From the NCBI RefSeq assembly GCF_013343235.1, contig NZ_CP040094.1:7125001-7189000 (forward strand): a stretch of DNA of 64,000 nt, read 5' to 3'. This DNA comes from Nostoc sp. TCL240-02. Its GTDB lineage: Bacteria; Cyanobacteriota; Cyanobacteriia; Cyanobacteriales; Nostocaceae. Each line of letters opens with the position of its first letter. Position 1 is the first letter of the stretch. A model generated the notes under the pieces. It was not told where the DNA came from. It searched no databases and was given only the letters and a program-made list of their open reading frames with translations. A program made the translations under genes and the position numbers. Below are positions 28,801 to 36,906 of this stretch, piece after piece.

Positions 28801-29597
28801 AATTACTAGTAACTGGTGATTCTGGTCGCTTACAGCAAGTTATCTGGAATTTACTTTCCAATGCGATTAAGTTTACGCCTCAAGGTGGAGAGGTAGATAT
28901 TAGTTTACAGCCTGTGGGTTCTCAGGTTCAACTTCGAGTCAGTGATACAGGTAAGGGAATTAGTCCAGATTTTTTACCATTCGTATTTGACTACTTCCGC
29001 CAAGCTGATGGTGCAACTACCAGAAAATTCGGGGGATTGGGATTAGGATTAGCTATTGTTCGTCATATCGTCGAGCTACACGGGGGCACAGTTAAGGCAG
29101 AAAGTTTGGGTGAAGAACAGGGAGCAACTTTTACAGTTATGCTACCGATGATTAAGATTCATCCAGATAGCCAGCAGATTGATAGACAGCCTGATAATTT
29201 ACCCAATCTAAATGGGGTAAAAGTTCTACTTGTGGATGATGAGCGTGATACGCGAGATTTAATTGCTTTTATTCTGGAACAATCTGGCGCGGTAGTAACC
29301 CAGGCTGCATCAGCTACGGAAGCATTACAAGCTTTGCCTCAGTTCCAGCCAAATCTGCTCTTGAGCGACATTGGAATGCCGGAAATAGACGGCTATATGC
29401 TGATGCGTCAAATCAGAGCGATGTCAGCAGAACAAGGAGGAACAATTCCCGCGATCGCTCTTACCGCTTATGCTGGTGAGGCTGACTACCAACAGGCAAT
29501 CGCCGCCGGATTTGGGCAGCATATCACCAAACCTGTAGAGCCAGCTAAATTAGTTCGTGCGATCGCAAACCTGATTTATAGTCGTAGCAATCTGTAA
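25860..29597 (+). CDS. Hybrid sensor histidine kinase/response regulator, 1245 aa
   Basis: Membrane-bound sensor kinase. Residues 12-115 hold four hydrophobic segments of DUF4118 type. PAS domains start near 133, 267, 402 and 527 (the first and third are close copies of each other, with ITPPEY and FEKE/YEKE blocks), and a GAF domain covers about 660-815. HisKA has the phospho-acceptor His in VLSHELRTPLN near 845. The ATPase domain has WNLLSNAIKFTP, VSDTGKGI and GGLGLGLAIV. A C-terminal receiver has LLVDDERD and the phospho-Asp in LLSDIGMPEIDGY near 1168. There is no DNA-binding output, so signalling probably goes on through another protein, perhaps via the coupled XRE regulator. Ligand unknown. 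Confidence 0.94.
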   Translation: MMLKIPEKILMMRSWLLTYGVMILAVIAALLSTQLLLPVFDPSVFTLFYAAVAISAWYGGMGLGVLAIALSVITALYFLIEPIYSFNFLSLNVLVQLTTFSLVSFLITALSSELRTARRKAETSLKLLQNSEMRFSRLAESNIIGVIVTDMKKGSIMEANDAFLKMVGYTRENLTANQIKWREITPPEYLLLSERSVEEVKTTGVCKPFEKEYICKDGTRVPVLLGSVLVEDSEETVIGFVVDLSERKQAEQILREKEERLRLANERFQLAASAVNCLIYDWNLEQDTVERTDGLTRILGYSLDIAEPTGNWWRELVHPEDLPRLQEESAIALANSDRYTAEYRIRKQDNQYVYVLDQGIVVQRDADGKPVRIVGSTTDISDVYDELRLRKQAEKAVQESEERLRSFVKANIVGIIFGDVNGSITEANDEFLRIVGYAQADIQAGRLRWSNITPPEYEYLDELAIAEAKVKGTCTPYEKECIRKDGSIVPVVVGYSLLGESGQKSVAFILDISDLKQAKKALSQSQEQFQAFMDNIPAAAWITNADGRILYLSPTYLSIFDVAAKKAINKNIFDLYPAQIAQPLLDNIRIVAQTNQVVETIESAPRTDGTLGEFLVYQFPIANATGQRLVGGVAVDITERERILRERQLAELALQERSERLKLLSETTSDLLSTERPLDLMNSLFGKLSAQMDLHFYFHYLIETHENQQKLRLVAWNGITDEVFQAIEYLEFNQGMCGLTAQERRQIVVNNVLNSTHPNAHILKSLEITAYAGQPLIAQGKLLGVLSFASRTRTHFTSGEIALLQATSDQIAVALERAELMTSLQRRKEELIQANRIKDEFLAVLSHELRTPLNPILGWSKLLQTKKYDEATTTRALETIERNAKLQTQLIEDLLDVSRILQGKLSLNIAPVNLETAIASAIETVRLAAQAKSINLRFTVLDLKLENSQINLESIDFNNQADNLKSQIQVALPASQRCNSKLLVTGDSGRLQQVIWNLLSNAIKFTPQGGEVDISLQPVGSQVQLRVSDTGKGISPDFLPFVFDYFRQADGATTRKFGGLGLGLAIVRHIVELHGGTVKAESLGEEQGATFTVMLPMIKIHPDSQQIDRQPDNLPNLNGVKVLLVDDERDTRDLIAFILEQSGAVVTQAASATEALQALPQFQPNLLLSDIGMPEIDGYMLMRQIRAMSAEQGGTIPAIALTAYAGEADYQQAIAAGFGQHITKPVEPAKLVRAIANLIYSRSNL

Positions 29598-29660
29598 ACT
29601 AATTTACCACTTAATAAGGGTATGTTAACTCTATTGTGAACTAGAAACTATAGCTTAGGT

Positions 29661-29695
29661 GCGTAGACGCGCAGCGACTTGTCGTCAGATATCGC
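29661..29695. repeat. Small dispersed repeat (gcgtagacgc ... gtcagatatcgc)
   Basis: 35 bases starting gcgtagacgc and ending cgtcagatatcgc. Related copies lie at 33594-33669 and 41237-41267. All are in spacers. No coding role. Confidence 0.65.
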
Positions 29696-29847
29696 TCTTG
29701 AACAGGACTATTTTTTATTACGATGCACATAAAAATTCCCACGATTTTTCAAGAAGCATACGCGTTCATTAATGTAGTGGAAATATGACTTATTTAAGAT
29801 TATGGGAAAATTTTGAATGGCTGGAAATGAAAATCTATTTTCTTAAC

Positions 29848-29870
29848 AGCCAATCCTGCTGAGATTGGCT
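29848..29870. terminator. Possible hairpin between convergent genes
   Basis: An 8-bp stem agccaatc/gattggct with a 7-base loop, placed between the 3' ends of the kinase (plus) and the aminotransferase (minus). There is no long T tract on either side, so termination is only suggested by position. Confidence 0.4.
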
Positions 29871-29900
29871 TTCAGCTATTATTCACTAGGAATGCTATCT

Positions 29901-31112
29901 TTATTGGGAAGCAGAGACTACAGCTTCAGGTTGATAGCGAATGCCTGCTTGCTTAAAGCGGTGTAAAGCTTCACCCAAGCGATCGCAATCTGCAATCAAA
30001 CTGATCCTTACATAACCCTCACCCGCAACCCCAAAAGCATTACCTGGGGTAACAACAACACCAGTTTGCTGCAATACATTCAAAGCAAAATCCGTGGAAC
30101 CCATGCCCACAGGACACTTCACCCAAAGATACATTGTCGCCTTAGTTCTGGGGATATCCCAACCCAACTCTCCTAACCCATCAATGAGAAAATCACGGCG
30201 GGTACGGTAGCGTTGTTGTACCTCGTGCAAATAGACATCTGGCAGTTGCAAGGCGGTTTCGGCTGCTTTTTGCAAGGCGGAAAAAATACCGTAATCTAAG
30301 TTAGTTTTTAGTGTCCGTAAACCTTGAATTACATGGCGATTCCCCACTACAAATCCAACTCGCCAACCAGCCATATTATAGGTTTTAGATAAGGTGTGAA
30401 ATTCTACACCAATATCTTTCGCGCCGGGAATTTCTAGCAAGCTAGTGGGTTGATAACCATCAAAAGCTAACTCGGCGTAACATAAATCATGCACCAGCAA
30501 AATTTCATATTTGCGGGCAAAGGCAACGATTTCTTCAAAAAATTCGCGGGGTGCAGTGGCAGCAGTGGGATTGCTGGGATAATTGAAATAGAGAATTTTA
30601 GCTTGTCTTGCAACCTCGTCAGGAATTGCAGCTAAATCAATTAACCAGTCATTCTCTGGTTTAAGAATCAAACTGTGGATTTTGCCGCCTGCGATCGCCG
30701 GGCCACGAAAATGGGCGGGATAAGCTGGGGAAGGAACCAGAACTAAATCGCCAGGGTTAACGTAGGCGATCGCTAAATGGGTTAATCCTTCTTTAGAACC
30801 TAGCAATGGCAAAGCTTCGCTATCGGGATCAAGAACCACACCATAACGGCGATGATACCAATTAGTGATCGCACGACGAAAACTAGCAGTCCCTTCAAAG
30901 GGCGGATAACCGTGATTGGCGGGATCTTTCAAGGCTGCGATCGCCGCTTCAACAACTGGTGCTGGTGTTGCACCATCGGGGTTTCCCATCCCCAAATCAA
31001 TTAAATCTAACCCTTGTTCCCGTGCTTTCGCTTTTAGTTCATCTAAACGGGCAAATACATAAGGTGGCAGTTTTTGTATGCGTTCTGCTGGGACAATCCA
31101 ATTTAAACTCAT
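29901..31112 (-). CDS. Class I/II aminotransferase (aspartate/LL-diaminopimelate type)
   Basis: 403-aa pyridoxal-phosphate enzyme. It shows DLGMGNPDGATP and GYPPFEGTASFRRAI in the N-terminal part, YFNYPSNPTAA (the Asn that holds the cofactor), LVHDLCYAELAFD (Asp against the pyridine nitrogen), and the Schiff-base Lys in TLSKTYNMAGWRVGF near residue 242. It is similar to aspartate or LL-diaminopimelate aminotransferases; the exact donor cannot be set by eye. Its ATG overlaps the stop of the dehydrogenase gene upstream by four bases, so the two are coupled. Confidence 0.9.
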   Translation of the reverse strand: MSLNWIVPAERIQKLPPYVFARLDELKAKAREQGLDLIDLGMGNPDGATPAPVVEAAIAALKDPANHGYPPFEGTASFRRAITNWYHRRYGVVLDPDSEALPLLGSKEGLTHLAIAYVNPGDLVLVPSPAYPAHFRGPAIAGGKIHSLILKPENDWLIDLAAIPDEVARQAKILYFNYPSNPTAATAPREFFEEIVAFARKYEILLVHDLCYAELAFDGYQPTSLLEIPGAKDIGVEFHTLSKTYNMAGWRVGFVVGNRHVIQGLRTLKTNLDYGIFSALQKAAETALQLPDVYLHEVQQRYRTRRDFLIDGLGELGWDIPRTKATMYLWVKCPVGMGSTDFALNVLQQTGVVVTPGNAFGVAGEGYVRISLIADCDRLGEALHRFKQAGIRYQPEAVVSASQ

Positions 31113-32299
31113 TCTTCAACCTCGTCACTGATTCCCTTGGGCGAAACTCGATTCATGTCTTTACTATCTATAGGTGCAGTGGTGGAAACCATTGCTGCCA
31201 TCAACTGTTCTGGCGCGACTTTAAATGGTAGTCGATGGATGTCAGAATTAGGAACTAGAGCAATTTCGGCGGCTGTTTGTAACTCACCTAATGTAATATT
31301 GCCCAATCCCAAATCACTTAATTTTTGGGGTAGTCCAATTTCTGTGTAGAACTTTAATAACTGTTGTCGTGCTGATGCTGCTAGTTGATTGCCTTGTAGC
31401 ATTTCTTCTAAACGCAGTTGCACCAAAATTCCAAAAGCGACTTTTTCGCCATGAATACTGCCATGTCCTGAAATATGAGTTAAACCATTATGCACGGCAT
31501 GGGCAGCAACTGTGCGACACTGCGCCCCTCCAAGTCCTCCAACTACCCCAGCTAATAAAACACTTGCGTCTACGACTTCTCGCCAAACTTCACTACCTGG
31601 TTCCTTCAAGGCGGCGGCTGACTTTTGCAAGAGGATATCTCGCAAAACTCTTGCTTGTTGCACCGCAGCAATAATTAAAGTGTCTTGCAAATGTCCACTG
31701 CTAACAGAGGCTTCATACCATTTAGCGATCGCATCACCAATTCCAGCTACTAACGTCCGTTGTGGTGCAGTTTTAATCAAGTCATAATCGAGTATCAGTA
31801 AATCGGGACAACGAGACAACCCAACATCGTAGAGAAACGCCCCATCTTCCGAATAAACATTCGACAAGGCACTCCAAGCGGCACAAGTAGCCCCTGATGT
31901 CGGAATCGTCACCACTGGTAACTGTACTTGCTGCGCGAGTAATTTCGCTGTATCTAAGGCTTTGCCGCCACCAACACCAATAATCACATCAGCTTTATGT
32001 TCTTTTACCTTCTTCTGTAAAGATTTCAGGCTAGCTTCGCAGCAATCTGCACCATAAGAAGCTTGGACAGGATGTAACTGTTGCGTTTCTAAAACTGGTT
32101 GCAAATTCTTTCGGCTGATGGCGAGAGTAGATTCACCTGCCACAATCAAGGGACGACTTCCCAAACAGGCAATCTCTGCTGCGGCTGCTTGCAATACCCC
32201 AGAACCACGGATGACTTTTGCCGGGGCAACTGTGAGCGTAAATAATGAACTAGAGGTTTGAGTAGACAAAGAAGGTTGAGTAGAAAGTTGATTAGACAT
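31109..32299 (-). CDS. Iron-containing alcohol/glycerol dehydrogenase family protein
   Basis: 396 aa, GldA-like. The NAD-binding loop is IIGVGGGKALDTAK, followed by LPVVTIPTSGATCAAWSALS, a family mark. Metal-ligand candidates are the Asp of AGIGDAIAKWYE, His in AAHAVHNGLTH and His in GSIHGEKVAFG. The N-terminal 25 residues are Ser/Thr/Gln-rich and probably flexible. Its stop overlaps the aminotransferase start (31109-31112), suggesting a shared pathway in which a keto compound is reduced and aminated; the substrate is unknown. Confidence 0.86.
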   Translation of the reverse strand: MSNQLSTQPSLSTQTSSSLFTLTVAPAKVIRGSGVLQAAAAEIACLGSRPLIVAGESTLAISRKNLQPVLETQQLHPVQASYGADCCEASLKSLQKKVKEHKADVIIGVGGGKALDTAKLLAQQVQLPVVTIPTSGATCAAWSALSNVYSEDGAFLYDVGLSRCPDLLILDYDLIKTAPQRTLVAGIGDAIAKWYEASVSSGHLQDTLIIAAVQQARVLRDILLQKSAAALKEPGSEVWREVVDASVLLAGVVGGLGGAQCRTVAAHAVHNGLTHISGHGSIHGEKVAFGILVQLRLEEMLQGNQLAASARQQLLKFYTEIGLPQKLSDLGLGNITLGELQTAAEIALVPNSDIHRLPFKVAPEQLMAAMVSTTAPIDSKDMNRVSPKGISDEVEE

Positions 32300-32962
32300 A
32301 ATAATCTAGTTTGCCAAAACCTTGATATTTCTTAATCTAATAGACTTACAGTGAGGGATGGTTGTTGCCAAATAGCTACAAACTTAGTATCTGATTCAAC
32401 TAGGTTTTAACCGATCTAATCGCCAACTGGTTAAGCCATTTAATGACGTTGCTCGAATCTGTGATGTCCATTAGCCTGAAATTCTGAACTATCAAAGTTT
32501 TGAATAACCGTATGATTAGTTAACATTACCACTCTCAGATTCTCAAGAAAAGTGATTGAGAACTGAATCATTTATTATGATGGTCATTCCAGCTAGGGAT
32601 AGGTGCGTTAGAGAAATGTATACTCCCACGCTGTTCCTTTTACTAATACAAAAAGTTGTAAAAATGTCAATAGGGAAAATTAGAATAACATCTGACAAAT
32701 TACAACTGTCAGTATCCATTACACGCACGCTGATTGATCTTTTTCCACAGTCAAATCACTAAAGTGTGAATATCTTAATCTAATAATAACTATTAATGTA
32801 TCGGTAAATACAAAATAAATTATGTCATTCTGATAACAAGCATTGGGCATGGGGCATTGGGCATCCCTTCGGCTCCGCTCAGGGCAGGTGGGAATTGGGC
32901 ATTATTTATTACCTCATTGGCTCCCCTGCCCCCTGCTCCCCTGCCTCTTCTGCACCATTCCC
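32300..32962. other. Gene-free spacer with low-complexity repeats
   Basis: No supported gene. The promoter of the dehydrogenase/aminotransferase pair should lie near 32300-32400. From 32841 to about 32946 there are short imperfect repeats of gggcatt (cattgggcatggggcattgg) followed by pyrimidine-rich gcccctgccccctgctcccc, a low-complexity type common in Nostoc spacers. Confidence 0.55.
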
Positions 32963-33484
32963 TTAAGCGTTAGGTTTTGGCAATTGGGCGAATTTGTCTG
33001 TGTAAATTTCCACTGTGACTGGGGAATTTTGATGAGAAACTAGCGATCGCTTGGCCTCACCCAAGTAAACTGGTACAGAAACCCCTGTTTCCGGGTGGAT
33101 AATAACGCGGGCGCGAACTGTCAACCTGTCGTCTTCCCGTGTACTTGAACGACCATAAGAAAATAGATTACTAGCTGCTTGACGTAAAGTTGCTTCTAAT
33201 TGCGTAGGTGTAATTTGGGGCGATGTAGTAATAACCGCTTGTGTTGAGCCATTGTCATAAACTAGAGTGTACTTCGTCGCTCCTGGAATCACAGCCCGAC
33301 TCAAGGGGACTATTGACAGTGCAAATAAACCACCTGTCAGCACCAGCATAAAGCCAGTCGTACCCACCAGCCGAAAGCGGATGCCCCATTTGAGAATAAA
33401 AGCCAAAACTGCTAAGGCAGCGAATGCCAAGGTAGCTATACCTGACCATTGGGTGTACTGAAGAAAGTTAGCTGTTGTGAGCAT
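32963..33484 (-). CDS. Ycf51-family protein
   Basis: 173 aa. Two hydrophobic segments lie near the N-terminus (about residues 15-35 and 42-60: GIATLAFAALAVLAFILKW and TTGFMLVLTGGLFALSIVPL). The soluble domain contains ATKYTLVYDNGSTQ and PITPTQLE-like blocks. This layout matches Ycf51/DUF2518, conserved in cyanobacteria and some plastids, function unknown. The ATG at 33484 gives the conserved MLTTANFLQYTQW start. Confidence 0.8.
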   Translation of the reverse strand: MLTTANFLQYTQWSGIATLAFAALAVLAFILKWGIRFRLVGTTGFMLVLTGGLFALSIVPLSRAVIPGATKYTLVYDNGSTQAVITTSPQITPTQLEATLRQAASNLFSYGRSSTREDDRLTVRARVIIHPETGVSVPVYLGEAKRSLVSHQNSPVTVEIYTDKFAQLPKPNA

Positions 33485-33593
33485 AAGGTTGGTTATGGAT
33501 GCGTCTTTTTTTTCGTCACCGACATACCCATTTTACCGAGAGCTTACACCATAAGGGTTATTATAGTTCTTGATGTCAATCAGAATATTGGGT

Positions 33594-33669
33594 GCGTAGA
33601 CGCGTACTTCTAGGTCGAAGCAAGCTACACGAAGCATCTCCAAGATTTGCGGCTTGTCGTCAGACATCG
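33594..33669. repeat. Small dispersed repeat, long form
   Basis: 76 bases starting gcgtagacgcgtacttctag and ending cgtcagacatcg, with an internal gaagcaagctacacgaagca block. It is longer than the related copies at 29661 and 41237, which lack the middle. It lies 50 bases upstream of the DUF6888-like pseudogene. Confidence 0.65.
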
Positions 33670-33718
33670 TAGTTTTAATAAAGTTTAAACTTGCGTTTAG
33701 CCTAAGTTTAGTGGTGAA

Positions 33719-33895
33719 ATGGAGCCAACCTCAGAACAATTCAAACAGTTATACAGAGTCTTTACTTAGCTAACGCGAATGTGTCTCCCGATTTACCTAG
33801 TTACCTTAGATGAGCCAACAGATAACATCGTAGTAATAGCAGGTGAAGAAACAGTTGTAGTAATTAATCTACAAGGAGAGGTTGATTATGAATAA
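33719..33895 (+). pseudogene. DUF6888-like small gene with premature stop
   Basis: From the ATG at 33719 the frame reads MEPTSEQFKQLYRVFT, then TAG at 33767-33769 (one change from the Gln codon CAG). It then continues LTRMCLPIYLVTLDEPTDN and onward to TAA at 33893-33895. The same frame on both sides of the stop, and the match to the cyanobacterial small-protein pattern I recall as DUF6888, indicate a single nonsense mutation. An internal ATG at 33779 could still yield 38 residues. The end overlaps the next gene by eight bases. Confidence 0.7.
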
Positions 33896-34097
33896 GCCTA
33901 ACTTTAGAGAAATGACACGCAAGCAATTGCGAGATTATATATTACAAAATCGTGGCGATGCCGAAGCAATTTACGCTTTAGCATTACACGTCCAGTCTAA
34001 TGGCAAACGTCTAAATTCAGTAGATGAGCTACAACAAGTCATCCAAGAAAAACGTCAAGATTCCCCGCTTAATTCTCCGCTTTTCACATACAAATAA
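33888..34097 (+). CDS. Small hypothetical protein (DUF6887-type), 69 aa
   Basis: Starts at the ATG at 33888, with aaggag 9-14 bases upstream; a TTG two codons earlier is less likely. The sequence MNKPNFREMTRKQLRDYILQ, then GDAEAIYALALHVQSNGKR, matches the cyanobacterial DUF6887 pattern as I recall it. It forms a pair with the DUF6888-like gene just upstream, overlapping by eight bases. Two-gene small-protein cassettes of this kind recall toxin-antitoxin modules, but that role is unproven. Confidence 0.72.
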   Translation: MNKPNFREMTRKQLRDYILQNRGDAEAIYALALHVQSNGKRLNSVDELQQVIQEKRQDSPLNSPLFTYK

Positions 34098-34244
34098 ATA
34101 GGTTCTGGCGGGTTGCAAAGACCTAATTTAATTTCAGTAACCATGTCTGACATTCCTTGATTAAAGCTAAAATCTTTTCAGATATTCCGTCAGATTGAAT
34201 ATTTTTTTTATTTGTGCTTAAGTGAATAAAAATAATAAATATAC

Positions 34245-34269
34245 AAAAGGGCATCTACAAGAGATGCCC
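34245..34269 (-). terminator. Hairpin terminator, minus direction
   Basis: Stem gggcatct/agatgccc (8 bp) with a 5-base loop, followed on the minus strand by TTTTG. It would end transcripts of the O-antigen-ligase-like gene, whose stop lies 191 bases upstream. The remaining spacer (34098-34459) shows nothing else. Confidence 0.55.
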
Positions 34270-34459
34270 GTCATGCAGGAAAAACCCAAAGGGTTGTCCC
34301 TACACCTTCCCAACAATCAGCAACAGTGACTAATTAGGTATTAGTCACACTCACAGACGTGAATATAGTAATATTATTAACTTTAAACTCGAAACGTCTC
34401 CAGTGCATACACTGAAATGAACAGATGGCTATTGTAAGTTGCTGTTTGTCATTTACTAA

Positions 34460-35788
34460 TTAATTTGAACCAGATGTAAACCTGTCTTGTTCGTTATAAC
34501 GATGTAATACTCCACAAATGGCAGCTAAAACTAACCATGAAATTACATTCAAACGGAAATCGAAGAGGGTTACATCTACTGTATTCAATAGAACCCATCC
34601 CACAAAGGCCAGAAGATAACTAAAATATATCAATCTATCTTCTGTTTTTATATATTTTGACTTTCGTAATAATTGGATACCTGTAATCAAAATCCAACCA
34701 AGTAAGCCACAAAATAAAAAAGTACTAGGAAAACCAGTTTCAGCAGATAACATCAAAAATAAGTTATGGGGATGACCCAAGGGAATCTGCGTCTGCGCTT
34801 TGTAGAGTCCACTAAAACTGCGTAATCCCCAACCAGTCCAAGGATGTTCTTTGGCTAAAGACCAGGCAAACTCCCATTGAGTTTTTCGCATTAAAGCGAC
34901 TGGTCTATCTGGATACATATCGTCATTTAACCTTGCCCAAAAGAAGGCAGGAACTACCCGGCGAAAAATTTGAGCGACTGGGGAGGGAGCAAAAGCTGCC
35001 AAAAGCACGCTAGAGACGATCGCAGCGACACCACCCACAAGAATGCGCCAGCCTTGGTAGAGTGCATAAGCTAAACAGGCAAAAATAGCGATCGTCCAGC
35101 CATTGCGTGAGTTAGTGAAAATCAAGGTAATGAAATTTGTAATCACCGCAACGGTTAAGAAGATAAAGGGGAGTGAATTCTTCCTAATACCCAATCCTCG
35201 ATACAATCGCCATTGTTCTAGCCACAACCCTAAGCTAAGGATGAAAACTATTGTTAGATAAGCGGCAAAGGTGTTAGCGTGCAAGAAAAGTGAGGCTATG
35301 CGACCAGGCGGATTTCCTCCTGGTGCGATCGTCCAATTCAATACAACCCACAAAATCTCTAATTTCAAACTCCAGCCTAAAAATAACTGTCCCAAACCAA
35401 GAATTAGCACTGGTATGGAACCGATCGCTAAAACCCAAGCCATTTGGCGCAATTGGACAAATGTTTGAATTAGAGCGCTATGGGCAACAAAAAGTAAAAA
35501 GAATGGTAATAAATTAAATAAGCCAAGGAAAGCTGCTGTTTTGTCATCGGCAAATCCAGCACTTACGATCAGCAACAGACTCAAAAGGGCAAATCCCCAA
35601 TTGAGGGGGCGGCGATTAATTTTGTGGGATTGTTTCAGCCAAGTTATTAATGAGACAAACCCAATAGTCACAGCCCCCAACAATGGACTCAATGGGAAGA
35701 TTAACAATGCCCATAGAGAGTAATTCCAAGAAGATCGCCAGCGAGACTTGAAATAATAAGAAACCTTGTTCAAGCTGGCTCCCAACAT
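34460..35788 (-). CDS. O-antigen ligase/polymerase family membrane protein
   Basis: 442 aa with about ten to eleven hydrophobic segments. It has the Wzy/WaaL-type large loop containing RPVALMRKTQWEFAWSLAKE and HPWTGWGLRSFSGLY...LGHPHNLFLMLSAETGFPS, the family signature with a conserved His-Asn and Glu. It is likely to act in exopolysaccharide or lipopolysaccharide assembly in the inner membrane. Its start overlaps the end of the YaaW-like gene by 19 bases, so the two form an operon. Confidence 0.88.
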   Translation of the reverse strand: MLGASLNKVSYYFKSRWRSSWNYSLWALLIFPLSPLLGAVTIGFVSLITWLKQSHKINRRPLNWGFALLSLLLIVSAGFADDKTAAFLGLFNLLPFFLLFVAHSALIQTFVQLRQMAWVLAIGSIPVLILGLGQLFLGWSLKLEILWVVLNWTIAPGGNPPGRIASLFLHANTFAAYLTIVFILSLGLWLEQWRLYRGLGIRKNSLPFIFLTVAVITNFITLIFTNSRNGWTIAIFACLAYALYQGWRILVGGVAAIVSSVLLAAFAPSPVAQIFRRVVPAFFWARLNDDMYPDRPVALMRKTQWEFAWSLAKEHPWTGWGLRSFSGLYKAQTQIPLGHPHNLFLMLSAETGFPSTFLFCGLLGWILITGIQLLRKSKYIKTEDRLIYFSYLLAFVGWVLLNTVDVTLFDFRLNVISWLVLAAICGVLHRYNEQDRFTSGSN

Positions 35789-36612
35789 TCCTCACGAGTG
35801 AGGCGAATTTGAGCTAAGGCAAAAATAGTAGGAATGATCCGACCATAGTTAGTGGCGATCGCTCTCCACCCTAAATCTGCAAAAAACCAAGTCCACATCA
35901 TTGGCCCAATCACGGCAAACATCGTGCGAGCTGCCCCATAACGAGCTGCACTCACCGTCATACCCCGTTGCGCCATTTGCATAGCTACATAGCTTTGAAA
36001 TTGCGTTGCAGCAGCTTCTGTACCTGTAATCGCCGCTTGTTTTGCTACTTCATAAGTAGCAAAGTGGATGGCAAATTGACGGGCAATTTGCTTAAGTACC
36101 ATTGGCTGGAGAAGTGAAGTAACTGCGATCGCACCACCGCCTTTGAAAAGCAACCCCAAGGGGTCAGGCTGCAATAAAAGTGGTAGCGGTTCTTTTAGTT
36201 CTGATTGCACAAGGTGACGCTGCACTCTGAGAGTCAATTTTTGCTTTTCTTGTTCAGGTAATTTTTTCCATACCTGTCCTAGCAGATGCAAAAATACTTC
36301 TGCTTCTAAATCAATAGTTGGCAGCTGATGAGAATAGGGAATTTTTAGATATTTACATACTTGAACTAAGGCTTGTCGGTAAGTTACCTGGCCTGTGCGT
36401 CCCCGTAATACCGTCATCCCATCTGCCGCCAAAAAGCGAAAGCGTCCCTCTAGTGAATCTAACCAAGCTTTGCGGTCTTGGCTTTGCACTTCGATGGGTT
36501 CGGGTGTGTGTACATAGTCTAGGGGATTGAACTTACGACTAAATAAAATTGCCGTTAAATCTTGCAATTCTTCTTCGGTCGCTAACTCTAGCGCCGCCCT
36601 CATTTCATCCAA
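35770..36612 (-). CDS. YaaW-like (UPF0174-type) protein, 280 aa
   Basis: Starts with MDEMRAALELATEEELQDLT, then LFSRKFNPLDYV, a layout like the YaaW/UPF0174 family. The C-terminal third is Ala-rich and partly hydrophobic (MMWTWFFADLGWRAIATNYG), perhaps membrane-associated. Function unknown. It is upstream of and overlaps the ligase-like gene. Family placement is from memory of the pattern and moderately sure. Confidence 0.68.
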   Translation of the reverse strand: MDEMRAALELATEEELQDLTAILFSRKFNPLDYVHTPEPIEVQSQDRKAWLDSLEGRFRFLAADGMTVLRGRTGQVTYRQALVQVCKYLKIPYSHQLPTIDLEAEVFLHLLGQVWKKLPEQEKQKLTLRVQRHLVQSELKEPLPLLLQPDPLGLLFKGGGAIAVTSLLQPMVLKQIARQFAIHFATYEVAKQAAITGTEAAATQFQSYVAMQMAQRGMTVSAARYGAARTMFAVIGPMMWTWFFADLGWRAIATNYGRIIPTIFALAQIRLTREECWEPA

Positions 36613-36906
36613 TTTCCCTTCCTCCCTTCCGTGCAGCTTTCTGTACCTTATTCTACTATTAGCTTTCAGCAGTCATTAGTAGTAATTTTGTCCTTTGATA
36701 ATAACAGGGGCCAGGGGGCAGAAGTAACTCAATCTCATTTAATATAATCCTACGTATAGAAGGCAGGAGTAACCCACGCGCAACTGCATTGGACTTAGGT
36801 TATAGACAGTATCTTCTTTTTAAACTGGGTAATGACTCAGAATTAAAGTAATCAATCATACTTATTTCCTCCTGCCTCCTGCCTTCTCTTAAAGGACTAT
36901 GAACTC

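Noticed and set aside
32556..32762. 68-aa ORF in the 32.3-33 kb spacer
   Set aside because: No ribosome-binding site, no recognisable pattern, and it overlaps a similar-sized antisense ORF.
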